The translations under genes were made by a program, and so were the position numbers. Positions 32,629 through 43,944 of a stretch of DNA of 64,000 bases are shown piece by piece (the stretch's first letter is position 1; every line of letters starts with the position of its first letter). The notes beneath the pieces were generated by a model, which saw nothing but the letters and a program-made list of their open reading frames with translations, did not search any database and was not told the DNA's origin. Source of the stretch: Cytauxzoon felis (lineage: Eukaryota; Apicomplexa; Aconoidasida; Piroplasmida; Theileriidae); contig JAIQCW010000118.1 of NCBI GenBank assembly GCA_020283715.1, positions 1-64,000 of the forward strand, read 5' to 3'.

Positions 32629-34760
32629 TTATTTATTTGTATTATTTGTCTCTGTGATTGGACGTTTTCTACCACGTGTTGTTATTACATAACTTGGTAA
32701 TTGATTACCCTTTACATATTTTATATTAACTTTTATTTGATCTTTAAATTTATCCATATCTGGCCATCCATTTATTATATCTTTAAATGACTGTATCGAT
32801 TGCCTTATGTCCAGCGTCTTCGATTTCTGACTACTATCCGTCACTACACACTTGAACGCAAAAAATGCCGACGATGCATATGACCATTCATCATCCTAAT
32901 TATTATTATATATTATTATATTTTAATATCATACAAGCGGAGTGTTGTTCATGGAAGGTTGTACAACCTCTTTCGTCTACTCCACCTGAGGTTACATCTA
33001 CTACACCTTCACCACGATCTCCGGGAGTGGCTATACTCTTTAGAGATGAATAAATAGAGGAGCTGACGGCAGGACGAAAAGAGGTGGAAGATGTGAAAGT
33101 AGTGATTGGACTTGCGGTGGAGTAGACAGCACATATCTCTTTGTATTTGGTTATAACGTACATTGAATTTAAAGAATCCGGGTAGTGGTCTTATGAGTGT
33201 ATTAGGCATATTTTCGAGTTTTTTGATGAGGAATCTTATTCTACTACTGATCCAGCCTTCCCATTTCCCATGTGCCTAAAATAATATTTATTTATGTAAT
33301 TATTAAATTTACATATTCAGTAGATCCATAAACTTCAATCATTAAAAAATGTATGAAATTTGAAAATACATCTTCTTCTTCGAGCACTTGTTCCCATAAT
33401 TGTGTGTATGGTACATTCGGTGTCTTTAATATATCTCTAGCCCTTTTAAGCTCCTCCGTTATAACACGACGCGTAGTCAATGATACATTATGCGTGGAAT
33501 TCATCGATGGAAATGCCGGTGTTATCACAGGCATCAAATGCTGACGATCCTATATATCGATATTGTAATCCAAAAGAAATAATCCTCCACCTGAGGTCAA
33601 TCACTATAATCTAGACTTTCAACTTCCTTCGTCCTGCAGACAGCTCTTCCAATTACATCCCCGTAAACGGTAGAGCCACTCCCAGAGATCGTGACAGTGA
33701 AGGTAGTGAGGATGGGACCTCAAGTGGAATACCTGGAAGCGATCTATGGGAGCTGGAAGGGGAAGTAAATAGAAGAGCTGTCTGCAAGACGAATAGAGTG
33801 GGAAGGACCTCAGGTGGACTAGATAACGGTTGTTAAAGTTTTACATACGTGTGGGTTATTTCTTGGATCCCAGACTTTGAGTGACATGAATCCTACGACG
33901 TTTGGGACATCTTTGATTTTGCAGAGTGTGACGGGTATTTTCCAGTTCCAGATTGAGTATACTCTGAAGAATTTTTCAATGAGTTGATTGGCGAGGTAGT
34001 TTGGGTATAGTTGGCAGATTCTTGCGGTGAGGATGGCATAGGCGACACCACCAAGATATCCCATGACGGTTGAATATATTTTTCTTCTACTGGCCCATAA
34101 TTTGATGAATCTAAGGGTCATTCTAAAGTTATTTTTATCTGGTACAGAGTCTAGGATGAAACTTGCGACTCGGCAACCATTAACACTACGTACAGTGGAA
34201 TCATTCATATTTCTTAAGATATTATCATCAAGTACATTAATATCAGGACTAACAGTACGTATATCCATACTGGCAAATAATAAATCTATACTTATATCCA
34301 GATAATATAATTTGATTACAGGTGTATATGCATCAGGTACTGGTTGTACCTTAGAAATAGATTTATCTGCGATTAATATATTATAAAAATCATTAAAAAA
34401 TGCATCTCTAGTAACACATTGTGGACATAAACATAATACATCAATATCACTATCAGGTGCTACAATGCCTAATCTATATGATCCAAATGTTAATAATTTC
34501 CCTGTAATACATCTAGCTTCATTATCATTTATGCCTAAATTTTTTTTAGCCTGTGTTCTAACAAATTGTTGTAATAATCTATTTAACGATTCTAATACAA
34601 ATTCACGACGCTGTTTACCTTCTTCAGATTCAAATAGATTATATGATTTTAACAGTGATAATACTTCTTCTGATGCTTTTATATCATCATTTGATGGCCC
34701 ATCTAATGTTACAGGCTCTGTGATACCATATTTTTTAACATCTACCGCTACATTGGACAT
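32629..34760 (-). CDS. PAP: Poly(A) polymerase, nuclear type
   Basis: Four exons: 34760-33849, 33549-33313, 33275-33162 and 32895-32629. Phases close and give 509 residues. The enzyme adds poly(A) tails to cleaved pre-mRNA as part of the CPSF machinery. Landmarks: the nucleotidyltransferase signature TFGSYRLGIVAPDSDIDVLC with two catalytic Asp, the third Asp in LDISIDLLFA, the nucleotide-binding GYLGGVAYAILTARICQLYP, NPHDRQHLMPVITPAFPSMN spanning the first junction, and the RNA-binding domain WEGWISSRIRFLIKKLE. The length is that of a protozoan PAP without a long C-terminal tail. Introns 1 (299 nt) and 3 (266 nt) hold foldback repeats; intron 2 is 37 nt. Confidence 0.92.
32979..33122 (-). repeat. 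Foldback repeat in PAP intron 3
   Basis: Sense core relative to the gene. Short copy without the right-arm DLRE module. Next to it, GGAAGGTTGTACAACCTC also occurs in a similar form near 63840. Confidence 0.8.
33584..33819 (+). repeat. Foldback repeat in PAP intron 1
   Basis: Antisense to the gene. Stem variant CCGTAAACGG, right arm GATCTATGGGAGCTGGAAGG, outer modules CCACCTGAGGT and ACCTCAGGTGG. Confidence 0.85.
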
Positions 34761-35121
34761 TTTCTATAAAAAAAATTTTTTTATATATCTTGAAATTATA
34801 ATTTATCATCTGTGGATTATCCACAATTTTCAGTGAATCATATCATACATTAAAATGTTTAATCATTTTATACAAATACTGAATTAACCCTCTCCTCCCC
34901 TCTAATCAGGTCGATTAAAAATGACCAAGTATAAATAAATTAGATTAAATATAATTTAATTTATATATAATTAAATATTATTTAATTAAATGTTTTTATT
35001 TTAGGATTTTGAATTTTTTTTTTCGATGCCTCCACTGGCTGTCTAATGACAATGTGTATGTATATAAACCCTCCTGCAAAGGTGTAAATTGGATGATATA
35101 AATAAAAGGGTTATAGTAAAA
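34761..35121. other. Divergent intergenic region
   Basis: 361 bp between PAP and the 35122 gene. AT-rich, with a stretch CCCTCTCCTCCCCTCT at about 34890. No frame or repeat element. Presumed bidirectional promoter. Confidence 0.5.
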
Positions 35122-36987
35122 ATGCGCTTGAATAAGGCATCAATAAATAGAAATAGTACACATCGTCTATCTGTATTAGATACATTATTAAATCGCAACA
35201 CATCATCACCTATATCTACAATTACAAGAGATGACAATAATGATATCGATTATCAATCATGTTGTGTTTCAACACAATCTAATGATGACAATAATATGAA
35301 TATAATTGATGAAGTAATGGCTACACCTACGGATAAATGTGATACTTTAAACTTAATTTTAAAGAGAAATTATTTCACAGCACCTGCATGTCTATTGAGA
35401 TTTGTAAATAATACTTCAAGTATAAGAATGATGGATATTATGAAACGAGACTCTGAAGTTACAGTAATTGATGATGATTTTGTACCAATATTAGATGTAG
35501 ACTTAGAGACGAATGATGAATTAAATCATTCTAAATCTTTAGATTGTACTAATTTTGATACATGTTCTATAGCTGATACACATAGGACCTCATTGACATC
35601 TAATGATACTATTGTAGATGATGGTTGTAATGACACTCTAGTTGACTCTACTATTATGATTGATAATGACGATGATGATATTATGAATTGTGATTCAAGG
35701 ACTGATTTATCATCATCTAATACTATAAAGACTAATAGAAGGAGTTTATCAATTGATAATTGTACAAATTCACTTTTAAATACTACCAATACCATTAATT
35801 CTACCTCCTCTTCCTCATCATTTGGGATAAAACGGCAAAAGGTATGCATAGATATCGGAACAAGTCCATTGAATACCAATAAGGATGCTATGATGGTTAT
35901 GCATCAAAATATTGAATTCAATCACAATTCAACACGTATTAACTCATTTGGACCAGATACAACTACTACATCATCAATATCAATAGATGAACGAAATTCA
36001 AATCCATCCACAGAAGGACCATCCTATTCATCCACTACTACTGATGATCAAATATCTATTTCCACAAGATGCTCTAGCTTAGGTCTACTAGATAGCTCTC
36101 CACCTGAAGTCCAATCCAACATAGGTCCTACAACATCTCTTCATCCTCCACCAGAAGTACAATCCAACTCTTCTTCCACTCGACACTCCACCGTAGGTCT
36201 TGCAGACAGCTCTCCACCTGAGGTTACAACCTTATCTTCCACTAGGCGTGGAGCCTCTTCTAATTACCTATCTCTAAAGAGTAAAGCCACTCCCGGAGAT
36301 CGTGGCGATGTTGAAGGTAGTAAGGATGTAACCTCAAGTGGACTACCCGCAGCTGATCTATGGGAAGCGAAGGGGGAAGTAAATAGAGAAGCTCCATGCA
36401 ATGGAAAAGATGGAACTCAGGTGGAACCTGACGGCAGGATGACCTCAGGTGGAGCATCTAGTGGGATAGAGGGTGGTAGAAAAGATGTATCGATGATGGA
36501 TATTGATAGAGTATCACCGGGTTGTAATAAGGATGCTCCTGTATATTGTAGGAGTTTATTATATAGGATTAGAGTACCATTATCTAAACGTTTGAAAAAT
36601 GTTGATGATGAATTAATACAGGCTACTATAAATACACCACAATTTAATGATAATCATATTAATTTGAGTTGTGTACGTTTATCTACATCAAGGCATTTGA
36701 CAGATGATGAGTCAAATTATTCATCATTGAGATTAAGTGATTTGGATGATAGTAATACATCAAGTCCTGAATGTAATTCAGTTAATTATTATAAATTTAT
36801 TAAAAAATCTCGTGAAAATTTAGAAAATATTAATAATAATACTAAACATCATCTTATAATTAATGGAAAATATTATAAACCTGGAAAATTCATATCAATC
36901 GGTGATAATAAACGTATCAAAATTCCAATACAAAAAACACAAAATAATATCATACTCGAATCACTTATCAAAGAACATTTTAAATAA
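35122..36987 (+). CDS. Ser/Asp/Asn-rich low-complexity protein, unknown
   Basis: A single-exon frame of 621 residues from the first in-frame ATG at 35122 (the frame is open from 35089 without an ATG). About residues 1-330 are low complexity, rich in Ser, Asn, Asp and Thr, with LDTLLNRNTSSPIS near the start. A foldback repeat is translated at about residues 326-444. The C-terminal 140 residues look more ordered, with SLLYRIRVPLSKRLKNVDDE and a basic tail. There is no leader or membrane span; a nuclear location would suit the composition. No recognised family. Confidence 0.65.
   Translation: MRLNKASINRNSTHRLSVLDTLLNRNTSSPISTITRDDNNDIDYQSCCVSTQSNDDNNMNIIDEVMATPTDKCDTLNLILKRNYFTAPACLLRFVNNTSSIRMMDIMKRDSEVTVIDDDFVPILDVDLETNDELNHSKSLDCTNFDTCSIADTHRTSLTSNDTIVDDGCNDTLVDSTIMIDNDDDDIMNCDSRTDLSSSNTIKTNRRSLSIDNCTNSLLNTTNTINSTSSSSSFGIKRQKVCIDIGTSPLNTNKDAMMVMHQNIEFNHNSTRINSFGPDTTTTSSISIDERNSNPSTEGPSYSSTTTDDQISISTRCSSLGLLDSSPPEVQSNIGPTTSLHPPPEVQSNSSSTRHSTVGLADSSPPEVTTLSSTRRGASSNYLSLKSKATPGDRGDVEGSKDVTSSGLPAADLWEAKGEVNREAPCNGKDGTQVEPDGRMTSGGASSGIEGGRKDVSMMDIDRVSPGCNKDAPVYCRSLLYRIRVPLSKRLKNVDDELIQATINTPQFNDNHINLSCVRLSTSRHLTDDESNYSSLRLSDLDDSNTSSPECNSVNYYKFIKKSRENLENINNNTKHHLIINGKYYKPGKFISIGDNKRIKIPIQKTQNNIILESLIKEHFK
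36097..36454 (+). repeat. Foldback repeat, exonic copy in the 35122 gene
   Basis: [45 protein letters not shown], then TSGG. Sense and in frame. The left-arm module is repeated three times. Confidence 0.88.
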
Positions 36988-37013
36988 AATCAATTACTAT
37001 AACCAATTTATTC

Positions 37014-37465
37014 AAGTCCAATCCCTATTCATACTACTCGACGTTTCATCTGAGGTCGTCTTGCAGACAGCTTCCTTATTTACTTCCCCCTCAAACTCCC
37101 AGAGATCGTTCTCGGGTATATTTTCTAATCTCAACGAGATATGATTAAAGTGACGGAATTCATGTTCAAGGGGAGATCTCAATGAATATAAATTGTAATT
37201 AAATGAGGATCAGTAAATTCAATACATTCATCAAATTCCTCTTCAATGAAGTATTGACATTAGAAATAAGTTCAATATTGATTGAGCAATCTTCATGAGT
37301 TTCCCCAGAAATTCAGGATTTCCTTCAAATTTTGGGAGTAAAAGTGAAGTAGTTTAAGACAGTGATTGGACATCAAGTGGAACCTGGAAATGATCTCCGG
37401 GAGTGGCTATACCCTTCAGGGGGAAGTAAATAGAAGAGCTGACGGCAGGACGAAAAGAGTGGAAG
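37014..37465 (-). repeat. Composite foldback repeat with G core between convergent genes
   Basis: Arms of the standard modules enclose an inverted G core. Near 37400 a shortened core has the stem CCCTTCAGGG. Fills most of the 569-bp gap between the 35122 gene and the Tpr-like gene. Confidence 0.8.
37117..37365 (-). repeat. G core copy 5
   Basis: Begins TTTTCTAATCTCAACGAGAT and contains TTCATGAGTTTCCCCAGAAA. Same orientation as copies 2 and 3. Confidence 0.8.
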
Positions 37466-37556
37466 ACGAGCTATGTATATAAATAATTTATTAAATTAAT
37501 TATGTCTAATGACAATTGACTACGTTTAAAATATTTTATTTTGTGAGTTGATGTGT

Positions 37557-39560
37557 TTATTCATACAACATGAGTAGTTTTCTCATATCCCTTGTGAATA
37601 TTTCTCTAAATGTTTTTTTAGCTTCCTTTACACCACTGCCAAACCAAAATTTAAATCCCCTATATCTAGTATAACCTTTAGTTGGCCAATGATCTCTATC
37701 AGATCTCCTATAAGTCTTTAGGTATCCATCTGAGATGAACATTCCAATAACTAATGTTATGAAGGCTAATAATAAACTTAATGCTGTCAGAGTACCATTA
37801 GTACTACATCCTTGATTACCTACTCCACCCATTCCTATTCCTAACATAACTTCATTACTAAGTTGTAGTGCTATACACAAGAGGTATATTCTAAATTTAG
37901 TCCTGTAGAAGTATCTAGAGATTCTACAGTATGGGTAGTGGAGCATGATGAGACATATGACAGCCGCAGTAAGTAATGGTAACATTGCACACCATGCCAT
38001 ATTATAATATTGCAAACCACAATCCCACTTATTCTCTGGTGAATTTTTACCTTCATCTTGTAATCCATACTTTAATATAGTGAATACACATGATGGTATA
38101 CATGTTGTGAATGTAACTAGGAGTGATACCTTATAACCATCAATAAGACCAAGGAATTGATATGGAGCAATCGATGGATTGAATGAATAAGCTATTGGAT
38201 TGCTAATAGGGAACATTAATAAGGCTGATATAGCGTTAGGGTCCGACAACCCCGAGAAACTGCCATCGCCTCCTCCACTTCCTTCACTGTTACAACAACA
38301 TTTACAACATTTGTCTTTAGATTCACATGTAGTAGCTGAGCAACAACAACAACACTTGCAACTATCGGAGGTTGCGCATTGGCATGGTGTTCCAGATGAT
38401 GGATTGCAACAACAACATTTACATACATTGTCACCGCTACTGGTACATGGTTGACATCCATTAGGACAAGGACATTGAGACTCACTGTTACAGCAACAAC
38501 AGCAACATTTACCTTCAGTACATCCAGGGCAGTTACATGTAGTTTGACATCGTGTTTTACATGGGCATTGACAAGTATCGGATTTACAACAACAGCAACA
38601 TTTACCATTACATTCTCCACCACTTTTACAGTCACATGGTTTTTGACATGCTTTTGAACATGAGATACAACAACATTTACAGGTTTCAGTACATCCAGAA
38701 CAATTACAAGATTGCTGGCATGTTGAAGTACATGTACAACCAGAACAAGTTTTACAACAGCACTTACAGCAACAGCAACATTTTTTTCCACTTGCTTGAC
38801 ATGTACATTCTGTTGGAGTTGTACAACACTTACAACAGCATTTACAAGGAGTTTCCTGCCCCTGTGGGCATGCTTTGCAACAACATCTACAAGTAGTACC
38901 CTCATTTTCACATTTTTTACAGCATTTCTTCCCATTCTGTTGTTTACTTCCACTCTCGTCATTGTATCCGATTGTCCAGCTTATAGCTGCGGAGAGTGAG
39001 ATAATTATCAGCAAAATAAAATACCAAATGAACATCCGATGGCCTAAATCTTCTAATCCAAAGTAAGATCCGATATAATAGAATCCCATTTGATAAATCA
39101 CAACTGCAATCCCGGAAAGTGTGCGACCTAGGATAACAAGAAGTCCATCATTAGATGAAACCTTTGCCATACTGATATAATTAATTCCTAACACAAATCC
39201 AAACATATTGATCATCCAATAATAGTGAGTAAGTCTTCCGAAATCCCCTCCAGAGATATAACTAATGAATATTATAACGACCGTAATAAAGAATGTCCAT
39301 ATATTGGCGATTGATAGGATGTTTGATTTATCACCAAGTCCTACAACAGCTGCACATGTTATCATCATACCAACTACACATGATATTTCCATAGAACTGA
39401 AGAATTTGTTGATGAATAATGGTATCTTATCCGGTGGTAGATGGAATCTTTCAACAGCAAATGAAGAGAAATTGACCACCGTATATAGAGGAAATGGTAC
39501 TATAAATCCTCCTAAGAAGGCGGCTGCCTTCTTTATACCGTCGTTTCCACCAGAGCCCAT
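37557..39560 (-). CDS. Tpr-like multi-span membrane protein with a 215-residue cysteine-rich loop
   Basis: A single exon of 667 residues. The N-terminal half has about five to six hydrophobic segments (residues 14-34, 57-75, 85-105, 115-135, 140-165, 175-197), and the C-terminal half has several more (about 470-495, 520-545, 560-580, 595-625). This layout fits the Tpr-type membrane families of Theileria and a transporter-like fold. Between the halves, residues about 210-425 are extremely rich in Cys arranged as CC, CCC and CCCCC runs separated by Lys, Gly, Thr and Ser (KCCCCCKCCCKTCSGCTC, ECNGKCCCCCK). Such a loop could bind metal or form dense disulphides. The two-halves design and the Cys loop are seen directly; the family call is an inference. 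Confidence 0.65.
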   Translation of the reverse strand: MGSGGNDGIKKAAAFLGGFIVPFPLYTVVNFSSFAVERFHLPPDKIPLFINKFFSSMEISCVVGMMITCAAVVGLGDKSNILSIANIWTFFITVVIIFISYISGGDFGRLTHYYWMINMFGFVLGINYISMAKVSSNDGLLVILGRTLSGIAVVIYQMGFYYIGSYFGLEDLGHRMFIWYFILLIIISLSAAISWTIGYNDESGSKQQNGKKCCKKCENEGTTCRCCCKACPQGQETPCKCCCKCCTTPTECTCQASGKKCCCCCKCCCKTCSGCTCTSTCQQSCNCSGCTETCKCCCISCSKACQKPCDCKSGGECNGKCCCCCKSDTCQCPCKTRCQTTCNCPGCTEGKCCCCCCNSESQCPCPNGCQPCTSSGDNVCKCCCCNPSSGTPCQCATSDSCKCCCCCSATTCESKDKCCKCCCNSEGSGGGDGSFSGLSDPNAISALLMFPISNPIAYSFNPSIAPYQFLGLIDGYKVSLLVTFTTCIPSCVFTILKYGLQDEGKNSPENKWDCGLQYYNMAWCAMLPLLTAAVICLIMLHYPYCRISRYFYRTKFRIYLLCIALQLSNEVMLGIGMGGVGNQGCSTNGTLTALSLLLAFITLVIGMFISDGYLKTYRRSDRDHWPTKGYTRYRGFKFWFGSGVKEAKKTFREIFTRDMRKLLMLYE
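38290..38935 (-). repeat. Cysteine-codon tandem region within the Tpr-like gene
   Basis: Irregular short tandem repeats built from ACA/GCA (TGT/TGC on the coding strand) plus Lys and Gly codons. This underlies the Cys-rich loop. All six frames are relatively open here, which produces many shadow frames. Confidence 0.75.
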
Positions 39561-40771
39561 TTTATTAATATACCTCTACTTTTACAATACTACATTTAAA
39601 ATTTATAGCCATTTCCACATCATGTGACTTTAAAGCTTCGTTACTGACATTGCTAATATACATTAAATCTATAGGCTTCATATCTCGTGTATTATGAGCC
39701 TCCAAGTTCAACAGTCATTCCCAGGTATCATAGGCTATTGGCTCTACCTAGTAATATTGGGTCATTAAATTATAAAGTTCATAATTATTCATTAGATGTG
39801 TTAGAATCGAGTGATGTTAATGACATGTAATGTTTATTTTTAACGTGATGAAATTGAAAGAATTCTAATGTGAATTGTGGTAGTATACCTTTCTAAGACA
39901 TATTCATCATGATAGAGGAAATTTAATTTCTGACCATTTATCATAAAAAATTGACACATAATGAAGTTTATCTATTGATGTAGTATATAAACTTTTATTC
40001 TAATAAATTATATAGTTAATCTATACCATATGTTGGAGTTTTATAGGTGTTGATGGATAATAATTACATAGTACTAACTACCTCTCATCACCTACTTAGA
40101 GTACTTTATCACTTAATATAGTAACTAGTTGACATAATAATTGTTAAAGTATTATATATTAAATTTATAATATATAATTTCATACCATAAAGTATAGTTC
40201 TATCATCAGTCATGATAGATAACCCGACTACGTATTGCACTGAGATGGGAGATACCATTGGCGTAGAATATTTATAAATTAAGTATACATATTATAATTC
40301 CATCATTATATATTGGTGCTTATATTATATCTACTACTGAAAATTTTATAATTGATTTAATATACATTAATAACAACACCATAATTGATACTATACTAAT
40401 ACACTACCACCCTTATAACAACAACAATCATACTCGTATCAACATCTATCTTCATGATTAGATACTATAATCCATTGTATTACATCATTTAACCCTGTAT
40501 TTTTAATTGCTGATATTTCCCCCCATAATATGTGGTAACGAATTAAGTGCATACTTCATTGTATAAATTCCACCAAAGCCTACATTTAATATGACATGTA
40601 TATATAACAATAAGCATTATTTCTATATAGAGATTAATTAAATCTATTCAATGTAAATGTTTATTTAAACTCAGTATGAAACAACACTATAAATATAAGA
40701 AAATAATATAACTATAATCACTATTAAACTTAATGTCAATATTATATAATGTAATTTATATTTAATATCAT
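39561..40771. other. Long AT-rich gap upstream of the Tpr-like gene
   Basis: 1.2 kb with no frame of note, no tRNA and no foldback repeat until 40772. It may hold the Tpr-like promoter and a long 5' UTR. The size is unusual for this compact genome. Confidence 0.45.
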
Positions 40772-40942
40772 TTCAACCCGGAAGAACGACCTCGGGTATA
40801 GTACATGTAACCTCAAGCGGAAGTGGACTACCTGGAAGCGATCTACGGGAGCTGGAAGGGGAGGTAAATAGAAGAGCTGACGGCAGGACTGACCTCAAGT
40901 GGAGGAGCTACTTGCAATGGAAAAGAAGGACCTCATGTGGAT
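40772..40942 (+). repeat. Foldback repeat downstream of IMP4
   Basis: Arm modules with GATCTACGGGAGCTGGAAGG and CTGACGGCAG; begins with an F-module fragment (CAACCCGGAAGA). No SLKS core. Confidence 0.75.
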
Positions 40943-41003
40943 GAATTATCGAGTAGAAACTTTCGTTCTTGTTGTATATAATATGTATTGGTGTCTATGT
41001 TTA

Positions 41004-42012
41004 TCATCTATCGGTTAAAATAGGTTTGTGTGTATTGAAGTATGGCCGTAGTACCCATTCTGTATCTAAATCTCTCATATCTACCGTTCCCAGTTCGATT
41101 TTGAAAGGTTTGAGTGTGAATCTAGGTCCAATCTCTACTAGTGATACGTCTTTATCGTCTTTACCGATTTTGTTTTCATTCCAGACGTGATGACGAAATG
41201 TGATGTTGTCATTACTATTTATGAACGACAGAACCCTGGTTTCGCTGATGTTTGGCGGTGGAAATAGGTAACGTATGATGTTTTTTAGACGATTGCCCAA
41301 CTTTGATGTGAAGTTGTGAAACACCAAATGAGGGTAGGCCTATTTAACGAAGTATTAAAAGGACAGCGCCATATTACAGAACATACTTCAGACATTGTAG
41401 GTGGCTTTTCGGGTAAGTCATGACGTAGAATTACATTTGAGAGTTGGAAATAGGCCGTTGGTCCATGAGGTAAATGACAAATAATAAGAGCGTTGGGATT
41501 ACCTAAAGTAATGAAATTTAAAAATTAGAAAAATAGAAACCTCTATGTTCATATATAATTATAATATCAGTAACTTGCTTAGCTTTACAGAACTCTATAA
41601 TATCTTTAAGTAAATATGAACCTCTATTGAGACGTTCAGAATTGGGTATAACTAATCTCAACTCCTTAGCAAATTGTGATAATCTACTAGAAGGATCCCT
41701 TGACGTTGTAATCATAACCCTAGGATCAGAAACACCTAGATGAAATTTAAAATTGCAATAAAAGCAGAGAAACTCACCAGCTAATTTGTATTCGTCATCT
41801 TCATGTGTCAATTGTTCGCGTTCCTTAACATCCAATAGATCCAGAGATGATTGTACAATACCACTTTGAGATCTTAATTCAGGAGGTATAGGTTTGTCTT
41901 CTTTTAGAGCTTTCTTCAACTCTCTAGCCTTCTTTATAGACTCGCTCTTACGACCTTCCTGCGATTTCAAAAATAAATACTCCCTACGCTCCCTTAACGT
42001 TTTCCTAAGCAT
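41004..42012 (-). CDS. IMP4: U3 small nucleolar ribonucleoprotein IMP4
   Basis: Four exons: 42012-41778, 41735-41541, 41502-41387 and 41339-41004. Phases close and give 293 residues, the usual IMP4 length. IMP4 is a Brix-domain protein of the small-subunit processome that helps U3 snoRNA pair with pre-rRNA in the nucleolus. Landmarks: MLRKTLRERREYLFLKSQEG, the LAGVSDPRVMITTSRDPSSR sigma70-like motif across the first junction, IYEHRG joined to NPNALIICHLPHGPTAYF, and YPHLVFHNFTSKLGNRLKNI. The first intron (42 nt) is in frame without a stop and would be missed by frame finding alone. No foldback repeat. Confidence 0.93.
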
Positions 42013-42064
42013 TGCGATCCAAATAATAAATAATATACAACAAAAAAATTAAAATTAAGATTAC

Positions 42065-43944
42065 TTAAGTCTGTTCCTGTTCTATCGGTAATGGTGATGC
42101 GGTACACTCGCCCCTGAACTCGCACATCTTACACTTCCATGACTCACTCTTCTACAAAAATAAATATAATTATAAACATCATGTTTATTACATGAAAGAT
42201 CCTTCTATTCCATTGCATGGAGCTTTTCTATTTAGTTCCCCTTCCAGCTCCCGTAGATCGCTTCCAGGTTCCACTTGAGGTCCAATCACTATACAATCGC
42301 CACGATCTCCGGGAGTGGGTCTACTCTTTAGAGATAGGTAAATAGAAGAGCTCCATGCAATGGAACATAAGGTTGTAACCTCAGGTGGAGAGCTCTCGGC
42401 ATTGCAAATAAAGATGGAGCATAGTTTGTAGGTTATTTGGTGGGTATAACTTACTCTAACTGGTTCGGATTCTCTTTCTCCATCCCAGAATTTGCAAAGG
42501 TATTGTATAGTGTACAGTAATGTTTGTTTATTGAGATTGATTTTTGATACAGAGAAGATTTCACCTTCATATTCATATGAAATTTCCATAGTTGTTGCGA
42601 TTTTTGGTAATTTTTTAAATGCTTCTAAATATTTTAATTGCAATTTTGCTAAACACCCCTCAGGTACTAATATCGGTGACACGAATGGTTCATTCTTATC
42701 ACATCTAAATGTAGAATAAATACGATCAAAATCTAAATCACCATTACAACTATTCTCCATCATCACACAATACGCCTAATATAACATGTATAAATGATCA
42801 AATTAACTCTTCACAATCTCTTCCATCTACTTCCATTCGTCTCCACCGTTGGTCTTACGGAGAGATCTCCACCCGAGGTCCAATCCAACTCTTCTTCCAC
42901 TAGGCGTGGTGCCTCTTCTATTTACCTATCTCTAAAGAGTAGAGCCACTCCCAGAGATCGTGGCGAATGTAGAGGTAGTGAGTGCATGACCTCTAGTGGA
43001 ATACCCGTAGCTGATCTCAGGGAAGCGGAGGGGGAGGTAAATAGAAGAGCTGACGGCAGGAATGTAACCTCAGGTGGAACGGGTGTGTGGAAGAGAGTTT
43101 GATTGGACATCGAGTGGAGAATTCAACGTGTTTGTTCTGGAAAACGTACTTGTACTTGTAATGCGGATCCTTGCATTTGTGCGATGGATGGTAGTGTTTT
43201 GGTGGATCTCGTTTTGGTATCGGAGATGGTGATGATATCATTTCCGTATTGATCTCGATTGATTGTGAGTTGATCGATGATACCACTGAATGTATAGTAT
43301 CCGAATTTACTAAAGAGCCACATTTCTCTACATTTTTTGGTATTTAGTAATTGATTGATGAGTTCTATCGTATTTAAAAATCTAATTCCTAAATTATCTT
43401 CATTGGTTTCAATTTCAACTTCAATGATTTCATGATCTTCTAGTTCTAATTCTTCATGGCGTTTAGTGCCACTTTCCATAGCTTCTGTTAATCGTTTTCT
43501 ACCGGTTATTAGTTGAAATTCAATCTGTTTTTCACACCATAATTGACATGACAATTCAGTTACAGATAGAGCCCAATTCTTATTGAATTTTAATACAGGA
43601 GGAAGCATAACTTTTGGTGTACTGTTATCATCATATTCGGTGCCTTTAATATAATCTTCTATATCATCAATTATACCATCAATTTCCATAGAATCAATTT
43701 TGCTTGATATTATATCACTACTAGATATTACATTCTCGCTAGTATCATTAGAACTACTTAGTAATTCAATCTCACCTAACAATCTTGCACGATTCATAGG
43801 TGTTGTATTGGATCCATCTATATGATTGTTAGCATTTTCAAATTCGTTCGAATCATTCGATACTCTTGGAGTATTAGCTTCTTCATCTCCGTTCTTCTTC
43901 TTTATACCTCTCAATATTCTACTTTTGGCCATGTTTACTAGCAT
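42065..43944 (-). CDS. EXO5: Exonuclease V (EXO5/DEM1), Fe-S cluster nuclease
   Basis: Three exons: 43944-43150, 42775-42455 and 42151-42065. Phases close and give 400 residues. EXO5 is a single-strand DNA exonuclease of the PD-(D/E)XK superfamily with a 4Fe-4S cluster, acting in mitochondrial or nuclear DNA repair. Visible marks: SVTELSCQLWCEKQIEF with the first cluster Cys, the GTKRHEELELE helix, FSGIIDQL and ISDTKTRSTKTLP with the catalytic Asp and Lys, MQGSALQVQAYC, and the C-terminal cluster WKCKMCEFRGEC. Met5 (43932) is an alternative start. Both introns (374 and 303 nt) carry foldback repeats, so the last exon with three cluster cysteines is easily overlooked. Confidence 0.9.
42206..42393 (-). 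repeat. Foldback repeat in EXO5 intron 2
   Basis: Sense core with arms of the CCATTGCATGGAGC / GCTCCATGCAATGG pair. The flanking frame stays open, but the spliced model restores the Fe-S exon. Confidence 0.85.
42834..43118 (+). repeat. Foldback repeat in EXO5 intron 1
   Basis: Antisense to the gene. Core TTTACCTATCTCTAAAGAG, right arm GATCTCAGGGAAGCGGAGGG. Confidence 0.85.

Noticed and set aside
38200..39066. Many overlapping frames on both strands within the Tpr-like gene
   Set aside because: They are shadows of the cysteine-codon tandem region; only the 667-residue minus frame has hydrophobic segments, and it spans the whole locus.
42188..42454. EXO5 reading frame running straight into the repeat as the C-terminus
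   Set aside because: A GTAAGT donor at 42454 and an acceptor at 42152 restore the Fe-S cluster exon in phase, so the repeat is intronic.
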